A stretch of 64,000 bases of DNA from Albidovulum litorale (GTDB lineage: Bacteria > Pseudomonadota > Alphaproteobacteria > Rhodobacterales > Rhodobacteraceae): contig NZ_JAOWKZ010000003.1 in assembly GCF_025751495.1 (NCBI RefSeq), positions 248,001 through 312,000 of the forward strand, written 5' to 3'. The notes under the pieces are model-generated. The model worked only from the letters and a program-made list of their open reading frames with translations, was not told the origin of the DNA and made no database searches. Shown in pieces: positions 17,235-25,636 of this stretch. Made by a program: the position numbers and the translations under genes. Position 1 is the first letter of the stretch. Each line of letters begins with the position of its first letter.

Positions 17235-18344
17235 TCAGTCGTTGTTGAGAATCAGCGCCGCGCCATCCCGCCAGCGCACGCTGCCCGTTTCCCCCGGTTC
17301 GAGATTGCCCTCCCCCGCTTCCGCCTGGCGTGATGCAAGGATCAGGAACTGGCCCAGATCGGGGTTCTGGACCAGATATTCGGTATGTTCCCCAAGAAAG
17401 ATGCGGTTCACGACGGTGACGGGAACGTCGCCGCTGCCCCGGCTGAGGCTGATCTGTTCCGGTCGCAGGCTCGCAATCGCGCTTTGGCCGGTCGCAATAC
17501 CGGCGCTGGCATGGCCAATGAAGGAAATGCCGCCAGCGCCGCGCATATCCGCCGTTTCACCGGAGACCGACGTCACCTTGCCTTCGAAAAAGTTCGATTT
17601 TCCGACAAAGTCCGCGACATAGCGGTTCTTCGGCCGGTCGTAGAGCTCGCGTGGGCTGCCGATCTGGACGATTCCGCCATCGAGCATGATGCAGATCCGG
17701 TCCGACATTGACAGCGCCTCTTCCTGATCATGAGTGACGAGGATGAAGGTGATCCCAAGCTTCCGCTGCAATGTCTGCAACTCGATCTGCATGTCATGGC
17801 GCAGCTTTTTGTCGAGCGCCGCCATCGGCTCGTCCAGAAGCAGAAGTTTCGGTTCGTTGATGATCGCGCGAGCCAGCGCCACACGTTGCTGCTGACCGCC
17901 TGACATTTCCCAGATCCGGCGCGGACCGAAACCCGGCAGGCGCACGGTTTCAAGCGCACGATTCACCGCTGCCTCAATCTCAACGGCGGGCGGCCTGGGA
18001 CGCCGCTGGCGTAATCCGTAACAGATGTTCTCCGCCACGGTCAGATGCGGAAAAAGCGCGTAGTGTTGAAAGACCATGTTTACGGGGCGCTGATGAGGAG
18101 GAATATCGTTAACCCGCTGCCCGTCGAGATAGATGTCACCTTCTGTCGGCGTTTCGAATCCTGCCAGCATCCGGAGCGCCGTTGTCTTGCCGCACCCCGA
18201 AGGGCCGAGGAAGGACAGGAACTCTCCACGATTGATGCTGAGATTGATATTCCGGGCCGCGACAACGGCGCCGAACCGTTTGGTCGCGCCGCGCAGTTCC
18301 GCGATGGAGGATTTATCGTCTCCAGTCAAACTTTCAGCACCCAC
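17235..18344 (-). CDS. ABC transporter ATP-binding protein, PotA type
   Basis: A 369-residue ATPase: Walker A GPSGCGKTT (about residues 52-60), signature [15 protein letters not shown], Walker B LLLLDEP with ALDKKLR, the switch histidine in LVTHDQEE, and a C-terminal TOBE-type regulatory domain (about 260-369). The start is a GTG at 18344 with TGAGG upstream; no ATG is available in the right place. First gene of the polyamine-type transporter operon, divergent from the LuxR regulator at 18425. Confidence 0.9.
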   Translation of the reverse strand: MGAESLTGDDKSSIAELRGATKRFGAVVAARNINLSINRGEFLSFLGPSGCGKTTALRMLAGFETPTEGDIYLDGQRVNDIPPHQRPVNMVFQHYALFPHLTVAENICYGLRQRRPRPPAVEIEAAVNRALETVRLPGFGPRRIWEMSGGQQQRVALARAIINEPKLLLLDEPMAALDKKLRHDMQIELQTLQRKLGITFILVTHDQEEALSMSDRICIMLDGGIVQIGSPRELYDRPKNRYVADFVGKSNFFEGKVTSVSGETADMRGAGGISFIGHASAGIATGQSAIASLRPEQISLSRGSGDVPVTVVNRIFLGEHTEYLVQNPDLGQFLILASRQAEAGEGNLEPGETGSVRWRDGAALILNND

Positions 18345-18415
18345 AACTATGCCTCAGATTGGCATAAATCGTAGAAAATAGCTTTCATCTTGTATATACC
18401 ACAAAGTGCATAGTT
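18345..18415. promoter_or_regulatory. Divergent control region between potA-like and luxR-like genes, with nested inverted repeats
   Basis: The 80-bp AT-rich gap contains AACTATGC at 18345-18352 and its exact reverse complement GCATAGTT at 18408-18415, and an inner TATGCC-N7-GGCATA at 18348-18366. A GTATATAC core is at 18392-18399. These are candidate operators for the LuxR-type regulator. Confidence 0.45.
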
Positions 18416-18424
18416 TAGCGAAAG

Positions 18425-19222
18425 ATGCGCCAGATGAGCATAGGGCTCCAATTCGACCGGATCGGCCGGATGATTACCGCCGAAGGCACCTCGGACTTTC
18501 CGAAATGCCTCGCGGAGTTTCTGCGGACGGTCGCAACCTATGATTTTACGGTCATGTTCAGCTATCGAGGCGCAGCGCGGCCGCTTAACCTGTTCGACGA
18601 CTTTCCAGGCAAGAAACGAGCGATCTTCGTCACCGACTATCAGGCGGGGCCCTACATGCTCGACCCGTTTTATCTCGCGGCGACGAAGCCGGTCGAGCCA
18701 GGGCTTTACCGGATGCGTGATCTTGCACCCGACCGATTTTATCAGGGCGAGTATTTCCGCAGTTACTATGTTCAAACCGGGCTCGCCGAAGAGATCGGCT
18801 TTTTCATAGATGCGGGTCGCGGCGCGGTCGTCGTCGTTTCGCTCATGCGCGCACAGAAAGTCTTCTCGGCAAAGGAATTCGCCGCCATACAGCGCGCCTG
18901 GCCGATCGTCGAGGCCGCCTGCGCACGCCATTGGGCCGATATCGCCGACCAGTTCAACACCAAAGGCGCGGCGGATGCGGACTCGTCCGAAGGGCGGATC
19001 GAACGCACCTTCCAACGGTTCGGGGATGGGCAATTGACACCGCGCGAACGTGAGGTCGTCGAATACACGCTCAAAGGTTATTCGGCCGAGGCGATCCGGC
19101 AGGTTCTCGGCATCTCCTCGGGCACGGTGCGCATTCACCGGCGCAATATCTACGCCAAACTCGGTATCAGCTCTCAAGGAGAGCTTTTTGCTCGGTTCAT
19201 TGACACTTTGGTCAATACGTGA
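18425..19222 (+). CDS. LuxR family transcriptional regulator
   Basis: A 265-residue protein with a C-terminal LuxR/FixJ HTH (about residues 200-258): LTPREREVVEYTLKGYSAEA, then LGISSGTVRIHRRNIYAKLG. The N-terminal 180 residues do not match a receiver domain or a clear acyl-homoserine-lactone domain; this arrangement is common in stand-alone LuxR proteins next to transporter operons. It is divergent from the polyamine-type ABC operon and probably regulates it. A second ATG nine bases downstream (18434) is a possible start. Ligand unknown. Confidence 0.9.
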   Translation: MRQMSIGLQFDRIGRMITAEGTSDFPKCLAEFLRTVATYDFTVMFSYRGAARPLNLFDDFPGKKRAIFVTDYQAGPYMLDPFYLAATKPVEPGLYRMRDLAPDRFYQGEYFRSYYVQTGLAEEIGFFIDAGRGAVVVVSLMRAQKVFSAKEFAAIQRAWPIVEAACARHWADIADQFNTKGAADADSSEGRIERTFQRFGDGQLTPREREVVEYTLKGYSAEAIRQVLGISSGTVRIHRRNIYAKLGISSQGELFARFIDTLVNT

Positions 19223-19436
19223 AGCGGTATGGAGCGGACACAAGCGTCATTCCCGTCAGCGCAAGCGGCCCAGAGCCGACATCAAGCAGCTACCTACGAT
19301 GCTGCGGTCGCAGCCCGCTTTGCTGCCATTCGTGTGGATCGCGGCGGTAAAACATCTGACAATGGCACGAGATGCAATGCGGAGTTTGGTCTTCATTCTG
19401 CCGATCTCAGAGTCCGCATCCAGCAAAATCATCGCG

Positions 19437-20474
19437 TCAGGCCCGCCGGCCAAGCAGCCAGACGAAGAAGAGCCCGCCGAGAAGGCCGGTGACGACGCCG
19501 ATGGGCATGTCCTCCGGGGCCATGACGATGCGGGCGAAGGTGTCAGCCCAGACGAGGAAGATCGCCCCGAAAAGCGCCGAGAAGGGCAAAATGCGGGCAT
19601 TGTCGCCGCCGAGGATCAACCGGACGATATGTGGCATCATAAGCCCGACGAATCCGATCATGCCGGAGAAGGCGACCATCACCCCGGTGATCAGTGCGCC
19701 CGCGACAAAGACCGAGAGCCGAAGCCGCGCGGGGTCGAGGCCGAGGGTGGCGGCGGTTTCGTCCCCGACCGTCATTGCATTGAGCGCCCGGGCCTTCGAC
19801 CAGAGCCAGAGCCCCGCTGACCCGAGGATCGCGGCCGGATAGATCAGGTGCGACCATTGTGCGAGGCCAAGCCCGCCCAGCATCCAGAAGACGACCGTAT
19901 GCGTGGCGCGGGGATCGCCGAGGAAGATCAGGATATTGGCCCCGGCCATCACGATGAACGACACCGCGACGCCCGCCAGAACCAGCCGGTCGGCCGAGGT
20001 TGCCCCGGCCAGCCTTGCGGTCCCGACGACCAGCATCGCGGCGAGAAGCGCACCGGCAAAGGCCAGAAGCGGCACGGTCAGGAGGCCGAGGAAAAGACCT
20101 GTATGGAGAAGCGCGAGGATCGCCCCGAAAGCCGCGCCCGAGGAGATGCCGAGCAGATGCGGATCGGCGAGCGGATTGCGGGTTACGGCCTGCAAGGCCG
20201 CGCCGACAAGGCCGAGCCCGCCGCCGACAAGGGCGGCGAGCAGGGCGCGGGGAAAGCGGATTTCCCAGACGATGGCGGCCTGCGCGCCCGTCGCGGCCGC
20301 ACCGGGCAGAAGCTTCGACAGGACCACATCGATCACTGTGGCCAGCGGCACCGGCACCGCGCCGACCGCCACCGCAATGAGGATGGAAAAACCGAGAAGG
20401 CCGAGACCGGCGCCCGCACCCGCGCCGAGGCGGAGGCGGGTGGCACTTGGCAGGTTGGTGGCGATATCGGCCAT
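19437..20474 (-). CDS. FecCD-type ABC permease of the riboswitch-controlled importer
   Basis: A 345-residue permease with about ten hydrophobic segments, of the BtuC/FecCD family that forms the membrane channel for corrinoids, haem or siderophores. The family motifs PLADPHLLGISSGAAFGA (about 97-114) and VAFSGMIGFVGLMMPHIVR (about 268-286) are clear. It is the third gene after a cobalamin riboswitch, following the ATPase and binding protein, so a corrinoid cargo is the best guess. The gene end faces the LuxR gene across a 214-bp gap in which I see no feature. Confidence 0.93.
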   Translation of the reverse strand: MADIATNLPSATRLRLGAGAGAGLGLLGFSILIAVAVGAVPVPLATVIDVVLSKLLPGAAATGAQAAIVWEIRFPRALLAALVGGGLGLVGAALQAVTRNPLADPHLLGISSGAAFGAILALLHTGLFLGLLTVPLLAFAGALLAAMLVVGTARLAGATSADRLVLAGVAVSFIVMAGANILIFLGDPRATHTVVFWMLGGLGLAQWSHLIYPAAILGSAGLWLWSKARALNAMTVGDETAATLGLDPARLRLSVFVAGALITGVMVAFSGMIGFVGLMMPHIVRLILGGDNARILPFSALFGAIFLVWADTFARIVMAPEDMPIGVVTGLLGGLFFVWLLGRRA

Positions 20475-20494
20475 TCCCGTCTCTTCCGTTCCTG

Positions 20495-21442
20495 TCAGTT
20501 CACGAGCTTTTCGCGCGCCTCGGAAAAGCCCACGACGAGGTCCTCGACCGCGCGGATATTGCGGGGGCCCGGAGTCGCCTCGACATAGTCGAGGACGACG
20601 AAGTTGTCATTCTTTACGGCTGCCATCCCGGCAAAGGCCGGGTTGGACTTCATGAAGGCGATCTTCTGTTCGGCCGTCACGTCGCCGTAATTGACGATGA
20701 TCACCACTTCCGGATCACGCGCGACAACCGGCTCCCAGCCGACGGTGGCCCAGCTTTTTTCCAGATCATCCATCACGTTCACGCCCCCCGCCGCCTCGAT
20801 CAGCGCGGTCGGCATTGCGTAGCGCCCGGCGGTGAAGGGCGTGTCCTCGCCGCTGTCATAGACAAAGACGCGGATCGGATCGGTCCCGCCGACACCTGCC
20901 GTCACCTCGGCCAGCCGCGCCTCGTAACCCGCGACCAATTCCTCTGCCTTTTGTTCGACGCCGAAGATGCGGCCGAGATTCAACAGGTCATTGTACATGT
21001 CGGCCATCGCCACCTTGGGTTTTTCACCGATATGGATGCAGCTTTCTGTAAGCTCGTAGACCTTGATGCCGAAGGGGGCGAGCGTTTCGGGCGTCACCTC
21101 GCCGCCGACCTTCATGCCGTAGTTCCAGCCGGCAAAGAAGAAATCCGCACCGGCGCCCACCAGCACCTCTTTTGTCGGGTATTTTTCCGACAGTTCCGGC
21201 AGTTCCGCGACGCCTTCGCGCATCTCCTCGTCGAGCGTCTTCCAGCCCGAGATGCCTGTATAGCCCACCATCCGGTCGGCAAGGCCGAGGACCAGCATCA
21301 TCTCGGTCAGGTTGACGTCGTTCGAGACCGCGCGGGCGGGCGGCGTGTTGAAGGTCACGTTGCGGTTGCAGCTTTCGACGGTGACCGGTTCGGCAAGGGC
21401 TGCGCTGGCCGAAAGCAGAAGGGCGAGAACGGGCAGTTTCAT
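20495..21442 (-). CDS. Periplasmic binding protein of the riboswitch-controlled importer (BtuF/FepB type)
   Basis: A 315-residue binding protein. The N-terminal 18 residues (MKLPVLALLLSASAALAE) form a Sec signal peptide without a lipobox. The mature part begins VTVESCNRNVTFNTPPARAV, with features of the cluster-8 metal/cofactor binding family, and contains NLTEMMLVLGLADRMVGYTG and WNYGMKVGGEVTPETL. I use the ATG at 21442 because it begins the signal peptide; an upstream ATG at 21493 would add residues inside the ATPase gene. Control by the B12 riboswitch points to corrinoid or cobalt-related cargo, although the protein is not a close BtuF by eye. Confidence 0.88.
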   Translation of the reverse strand: MKLPVLALLLSASAALAEPVTVESCNRNVTFNTPPARAVSNDVNLTEMMLVLGLADRMVGYTGISGWKTLDEEMREGVAELPELSEKYPTKEVLVGAGADFFFAGWNYGMKVGGEVTPETLAPFGIKVYELTESCIHIGEKPKVAMADMYNDLLNLGRIFGVEQKAEELVAGYEARLAEVTAGVGGTDPIRVFVYDSGEDTPFTAGRYAMPTALIEAAGGVNVMDDLEKSWATVGWEPVVARDPEVVIIVNYGDVTAEQKIAFMKSNPAFAGMAAVKNDNFVVLDYVEATPGPRNIRAVEDLVVGFSEAREKLVN

Positions 21443-21461
21443 AAATGGCTCCGTTGAAGGG

Positions 21462-22265
21462 TCAGAGATGGAAGGAGAATCTGGGCGTGCCACCCGACCG
21501 GTCGATCCGGGCGGAGACGTTGAAGGCGTGGGCGATGGTTTCGGGGGTCAGGATCTCGGCCGGGCTGCCCTCGGCCAGTTTCCGGCCCCCGGCGAGAACC
21601 AGCAGACGGTCGGCGAATTCGGCGGCCAGCGTCAGGTCGTGCAGGGTCAGCACCACGGTCAGGCCAAGCTGGCGCAGCAGCGCCAGCAGTTCGAGCTGAT
21701 GGCGGATGTCGAGGTGATTTGTCGGTTCATCGAGAACCAGCAGTTCCGGCTCCTGCGCCAGCGCGCGGGCGATCATCACCCGCTGCCGTTCGCCCCCTGA
21801 AAGCCGGTCGAACCGGGTTTCTGCAAAGCGAGTGAGGTCAAGCTGCCGGAGCGCGGCGGCCACGATCTCGGCATCATGCGCGCTGGCGCCGGATAAACCG
21901 TCGCGATGCGGCAGGCGGCCGAGAGACACCATCTCGCGCACGGTCAGGGCGAAGTCGGTGGGCTGTTCCTGCACTACGGCGGCGACCCGGCGTGCTGTTT
22001 CGCGCCGGGGCAGAGCATGCAGGTCGACGCCAGACAGCAACACCTGGCCCAAGCGCGGTGTGAGGTAGCGGTAGATCAGCCGCAAGAGCGTCGACTTTCC
22101 GGCCCCGTTCGGTCCACAGACCGCGAGGACCTGATCTCGCTGCAGGGCAAAGGACAGATCGTGCAGGATGTCGGGCGCGCCTTTCGGCCCCCAGGAGAGG
22201 TCGTGGACGCCGAGATGCGGCGCATCGGGAACGGGATCGGGCGCGAGAGCCCTTTGCATCGCCAT
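21462..22265 (-). CDS. ATP-binding protein of the riboswitch-controlled importer (BtuD/FecE type)
   Basis: A 267-residue ATPase with Walker A GPNGAGKST (about residues 54-62), signature LSGGERQRVMIARALAQ, Walker B LLVLDEPTNHLD and switch histidine TLHDL. It is the first gene after the cobalamin riboswitch, whose B12 box ends about 50 bp upstream; an AAGGAG ribosome site sits just before the ATG and directly follows a short CCGGG/CCCGG hairpin that may hide it. Order ATPase-binding protein-permease on the minus strand. Confidence 0.92.
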   Translation of the reverse strand: MAMQRALAPDPVPDAPHLGVHDLSWGPKGAPDILHDLSFALQRDQVLAVCGPNGAGKSTLLRLIYRYLTPRLGQVLLSGVDLHALPRRETARRVAAVVQEQPTDFALTVREMVSLGRLPHRDGLSGASAHDAEIVAAALRQLDLTRFAETRFDRLSGGERQRVMIARALAQEPELLVLDEPTNHLDIRHQLELLALLRQLGLTVVLTLHDLTLAAEFADRLLVLAGGRKLAEGSPAEILTPETIAHAFNVSARIDRSGGTPRFSFHL

Positions 22266-22311
22266 CAGAACACTCCTTCCGGGACACCCCGCCCGGGTCG
22301 AGAACCAAATT

Positions 22312-22498
22312 CAGATGGCAGGTCTCCTGACTTCGCGGGTCAACGCTCGCCCCGCCTTCCCGGCCCGGATCGGACCAGTGGCGTCGGGGGTCGCTCGCCG
22401 CTTACAGTTGCGGGGGCAGTCACGGGTTTGGCGCCTGATGGCTACACCGCACCGTGTTCCCTTTTCATCCGGCACCGCTTTGCGGGCCCGCCGGAACC
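22312..22498 (-). ncRNA. Cobalamin (B12) riboswitch
   Basis: On the minus strand the conserved blocks occur in order: GGTTCCGGCG/CCGGATGAAAAGGGAA (P2-P3 entry), CGGTG, CCCGTGACTGCCCCCGCAAC, the GCCACTGG element at about 22376-22383, and the B12 box GAAGTCAGGAGACCTGCC at 22317-22334. The box matches AGYCAGGAGACCTGCC exactly. It precedes the importer operon by about 50 bp. A hairpin overlapping the AAGGAG ribosome site suggests control of translation, which is inference. AdoCbl binding would be expected to switch the importer off. Confidence 0.95.
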
Positions 22499-22779
22499 AT
22501 CGGACGTGAATCTACTGCCGACACCGTGGAGCGCTGCGGCAAACACGACAAACAGCATCACATTCGCGACTGGCATTTTCTGCGCCGATGTCAGCGGCGG
22601 CCAATGCGGACCGCCATTACACTTTCGAACGCTGCGACGCAGCTCCATCAGCTCTGCCGTTAACAGGACTCATCGGACGCTTCAGTGCAGTGCTCGCGGG
22701 CCACGCGCGAAAGTTTTGGGGGCGAGGGCGCATTGGCACTAGCGGGCATAGGAACAGAGTAACTCCTTAAAAAATTTTG

Positions 22780-23355
22780 TTATTTTAAGCGCTCGAAGCT
22801 CGATATAGAATCAAGGCGCAGCGGTAGCGTCGTAGATGCACCACATTCCGGGCGATAGCTTCGGCTGCGGCAGGCAGGCTCAAAGTCAAGCCCGGCCAGA
22901 CGACTGAACAAGAGCCGGTTCGACCAGAAATGCCCAACAACGACTACTTCGCAAGATCGATCGCGAAGAGCGAGCATCCGGTCTGCCACGCGCCCCGTCC
23001 TGATCCAAACATCATGCAGGCTTTCGCCGCCCGGAACCGGTACGCACAGGTGGTCCTTGCGAAGCCGGAGACTGGTCTCCCGTTTCGACTTTCCCTCATA
23101 GACCCCAAAATCAAACTCGGTGAGGTCATGCTCGACGACCGGCACCAGCCCATGCAGCGCCGCGACCGGGGCGGCGGTTTCGAACGCCCGACGTAGGGGG
23201 CTTGTCAGCACGGCCCGGATCGGCGCGGCGCGCAATTCTTCGGCTATCCGTTGTGCCTGCCGGTGTCCCCTTTCGGTCATCGCGACATCGGTGCGCCCGG
23301 CAAAACTCTGGCCGCTGGTCGCGGTTTCGCCGTGGCGGACGAGGTAGATGATCAT
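22780..23355 (-). CDS. Histidine phosphatase family protein
   Basis: A 191-residue phosphatase/mutase of the phosphoglycerate-mutase-like superfamily. The phosphoaccepting motif LVRHGET is at residues 5-11, SPLRRAFETA provides the second arginine, EFDFGVYEGK the acidic residue and VVVVGHFWSNR the second histidine. The ATG at 23355 overlaps the glycosyltransferase stop (ATGA), making it the eighth and last gene of the coupled glycoconjugate operon. In this context it may remove a phosphate from a sugar or lipid intermediate, possibly one added by the APH-like kinases upstream. An alpha-ribazole phosphatase (CobC-like) role is possible given the nearby B12 riboswitch, but the operon argues against it. 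Confidence 0.85.
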   Translation of the reverse strand: MIIYLVRHGETATSGQSFAGRTDVAMTERGHRQAQRIAEELRAAPIRAVLTSPLRRAFETAAPVAALHGLVPVVEHDLTEFDFGVYEGKSKRETSLRLRKDHLCVPVPGGESLHDVWIRTGRVADRMLALRDRSCEVVVVGHFWSNRLLFSRLAGLDFEPACRSRSYRPECGASTTLPLRLDSISSFERLK

Positions 23356-24464
23356 GCGCCCGCCACCAGACTGTCGTAAACCGCGTCCACCGCGCCTGCG
23401 GCGGTGGCCCAGTCGAAGCTCTGCGCCCGGCGACGCGCGGCGCGACCAAACTCTGACCGCAGATGTTCGTCGGTGATGAGCAAGCTCAGAGCCGCCGCTA
23501 GTTCCTGCGGATTGTCCGGCGAGATTAGCTGCGCCGCGCCTCCTGTCACTTCGGGAATGGCGCCGACGGCGCTGGCGACGACCGGCAAACCCATGGCCAT
23601 GCCTTCGACGATGGCAAGGCCGAAGCCTTCCCATCGCGACGGGGCGGCGAGGATGTCAAAAGCCGCCAGAAGGTCGCCGATATCCTCGCGGTGCCCGACT
23701 AACCGGATGGCCTGCCCGGGCACCGCCTCCGCGCGGGCGCGGAGAGTGTCGGCAAGGGCCCGGTCCTCCATCGCGCCAAGCACGACAAACCGGGCCTGGG
23801 GCAGGTCGGGCAGCAGCCGTTCGGCCGCCTCGACGAATGTATCGACGCCTTTCTGCGCGCAGATGCGTCCGACGAGCCCGATGCAGATCTCGCCCTCCGC
23901 CAGTCCCAGCGCGGCGCGGCCGCGCCCCCGGTCGCCCTGCGCCAGACGGCCGAGGTCGAGCCCGTTGCGGATGACCGTCAGGCTCTCGGGCGCGACACCC
24001 GTCCATTCCGCGACATGCAACGCGACCGCGCCGGAAACCGCGATCCGGGCATCGGTGATGCGGCCAAGACGCCGTTCCAGCGCGATGGCGGAGGGGTCGG
24101 ACCACTTGTCGGCATAGTCGTTGTGATAATGCGCCACGATTTTCAGCCCGGACGCCCGCAGAAGTGCGCCCGCCATGCGGCCATAAAGGTTCGGCCGGAA
24201 GGAATGCGTGTGCAGGATGCCGATGTTCCGCGCTTCCAGAAACTCCGCGAGTGCCGCGATGGCCCCGGTCTTGCCGCGCTCCTCTGCCGCGACCACGACC
24301 GTCGCATCGAGCCCCGAAAAGAGATCGAGGCCCTCGCCCGGTTTCAGGATGAAGACCGCGGGCGTGTAGCGCCGTCTGTCGGTCAGGCCCGCAAGCGCCC
24401 TGACCACGCGGGGGACACCGCCGAATCCGGGCGTGTTCAGGACATGAGCGACGCCTGTCGTCAT
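23352..24464 (-). CDS. Glycosyltransferase family 4 protein
   Basis: A 370-residue GT-B glycosyltransferase, retaining GT4 type. The N terminus (VAHVLNTPGFGGVPRVVRAL) has the glycine-rich acceptor loop, and the nucleotide-sugar site shows LVGRICAQKGVDTFVEAAERL (about 197-217) and the E-x7-E motif EGFGLAIVEGMAMG (about 287-300). Start 24464 overlaps the preceding kinase stop (ATGA). Seventh gene of the operon; it transfers a sugar to an unknown acceptor, probably on the cytoplasmic face of the membrane. Confidence 0.9.
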   Translation of the reverse strand: MTTGVAHVLNTPGFGGVPRVVRALAGLTDRRRYTPAVFILKPGEGLDLFSGLDATVVVAAEERGKTGAIAALAEFLEARNIGILHTHSFRPNLYGRMAGALLRASGLKIVAHYHNDYADKWSDPSAIALERRLGRITDARIAVSGAVALHVAEWTGVAPESLTVIRNGLDLGRLAQGDRGRGRAALGLAEGEICIGLVGRICAQKGVDTFVEAAERLLPDLPQARFVVLGAMEDRALADTLRARAEAVPGQAIRLVGHREDIGDLLAAFDILAAPSRWEGFGLAIVEGMAMGLPVVASAVGAIPEVTGGAAQLISPDNPQELAAALSLLITDEHLRSEFGRAARRRAQSFDWATAAGAVDAVYDSLVAGA

Positions 24465-25636
24465 CTTGAATACCCCAGTCGGCGCAGGATGTCCCTTGCC
24501 CGTCCCGCGCTCATGGGCCCGGGCCGTTGGGCATAGAACTTGGCAAGGTGCAGTGCGACGATGCCCAGGCACCAGTCGAAACTGTCCGCGCCCCGCTCTC
24601 TCAGTTCCCGGCAGGCCGCCGAAACCGTGGCGTCAGTGAGGCTGCCCAACTGGACTTCCATGTGCAGACGTCCGTAAAACTGCGCCAGATCGTAGTCGGG
24701 CGGGCCGAGGGACAGGCTTTCAGTATCTATCAGGGTGATCCCGGCAGGCCCGATGATCACATGTTCCAGCTTCATATCGCCATGGATCGGCCTCAGCGCC
24801 AGCCGCACCGGCGTTGCCTTGAGACGGCTGACGACACTCCGCGCAAGTGCGGCCAAACCCGGCATGACCTCTTCAATCAATCCAGCGGACCTCTCCGCGT
24901 TTTCAAGCAGGGCTTGCCGGTCATAGAGACGTGTCGGCGTGATTGGGGCAGACCAGAGGTTGCGCAGGTCAGCACACACCACGGCAAGTAGCTGTGTTGC
25001 TTTGTCCGGCGCCAGTTGCGACAGGGCTTCTTGAAGGTTCTGGCCCGGCACTGCGGTGAAGGAAACGGCATTCAGGTCGTGGTTAACCGCGTGGACCCGT
25101 GCGATCTGCAAGCGCGTCCCTTCGAGGTTGTCTGCCAGAAGGGCATTGGATGCGGCGAGCCGCGTCACCGCCGCGTCGCGCTGGAGCTTGACGTAAAAGC
25201 TGGCGCCATCGCGGCGCTGACAGCGGAAGGTGCAGGACAGGCCGGGGCGGTAGCGGACGAGCTGCGGGGCCCCGTCAGGTGCGCCGCCGATCAGAGGGCC
25301 GGCGAAGTCCGCGTAGCCGCTCAGGAATGTGCCAATCTCGGGCAGGCGGGGATCTTGGGGGAAGCGGGTGTAAAGCGCGTTGGTTCCCGGGTCGAAGACC
25401 GTGCCCCCGTTACGCGCGGCCAACCGCCGTGCCTTTTTGCCGGGATAGAACCAGATCGCCCCTTCGCGCGGGGCGTCCGACCCTTCCACTGTGCTCGACA
25501 GGTGCAGGATCGCGCGCTGGCCACGACTGTAACGAAGGCGAAGGACCTCGACGTCGGACGCCCCGGTGATCGCGCGCAACCGGTCCTGTGCCAATCCGTT
25601 GAGGCCCGGTAGCAGGGGATCGTCGATGGTGATCAT
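24461..25636 (-). CDS. Aminoglycoside phosphotransferase (APH)-like kinase
   Basis: A 391-residue protein with an APH/choline-kinase-type fold. The catalytic loop is RPIHGDMKLEHVIIGPAG (about 290-307) with HGD and the metal-binding aspartate in IDTESLS, then GPPDYDLAQFYG. The N-terminal 120 residues are more divergent (YSRGQRAILHLS; YRPGLSCTFRC). It overlaps both neighbours by 4 bp (ATGA). Such proteins phosphorylate small hydroxylated substrates; here a sugar or glycolipid precursor is likely. It is related in layout to the adjacent gene at 25633-26865, and the two may be a duplicated pair or two subunits. Confidence 0.85.
   Translation of the reverse strand: MITIDDPLLPGLNGLAQDRLRAITGASDVEVLRLRYSRGQRAILHLSSTVEGSDAPREGAIWFYPGKKARRLAARNGGTVFDPGTNALYTRFPQDPRLPEIGTFLSGYADFAGPLIGGAPDGAPQLVRYRPGLSCTFRCQRRDGASFYVKLQRDAAVTRLAASNALLADNLEGTRLQIARVHAVNHDLNAVSFTAVPGQNLQEALSQLAPDKATQLLAVVCADLRNLWSAPITPTRLYDRQALLENAERSAGLIEEVMPGLAALARSVVSRLKATPVRLALRPIHGDMKLEHVIIGPAGITLIDTESLSLGPPDYDLAQFYGRLHMEVQLGSLTDATVSAACRELRERGADSFDWCLGIVALHLAKFYAQRPGPMSAGRARDILRRLGYSR

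Noticed and set aside
18392-18399. Third GntR operator (GTATATAC) upstream of the polyamine-type operon
   Set aside because: Only the 8-bp core matches, without the flanking TAA/TTA arms of the other two copies, and it lies in an AT-rich region where it may be part of a promoter.
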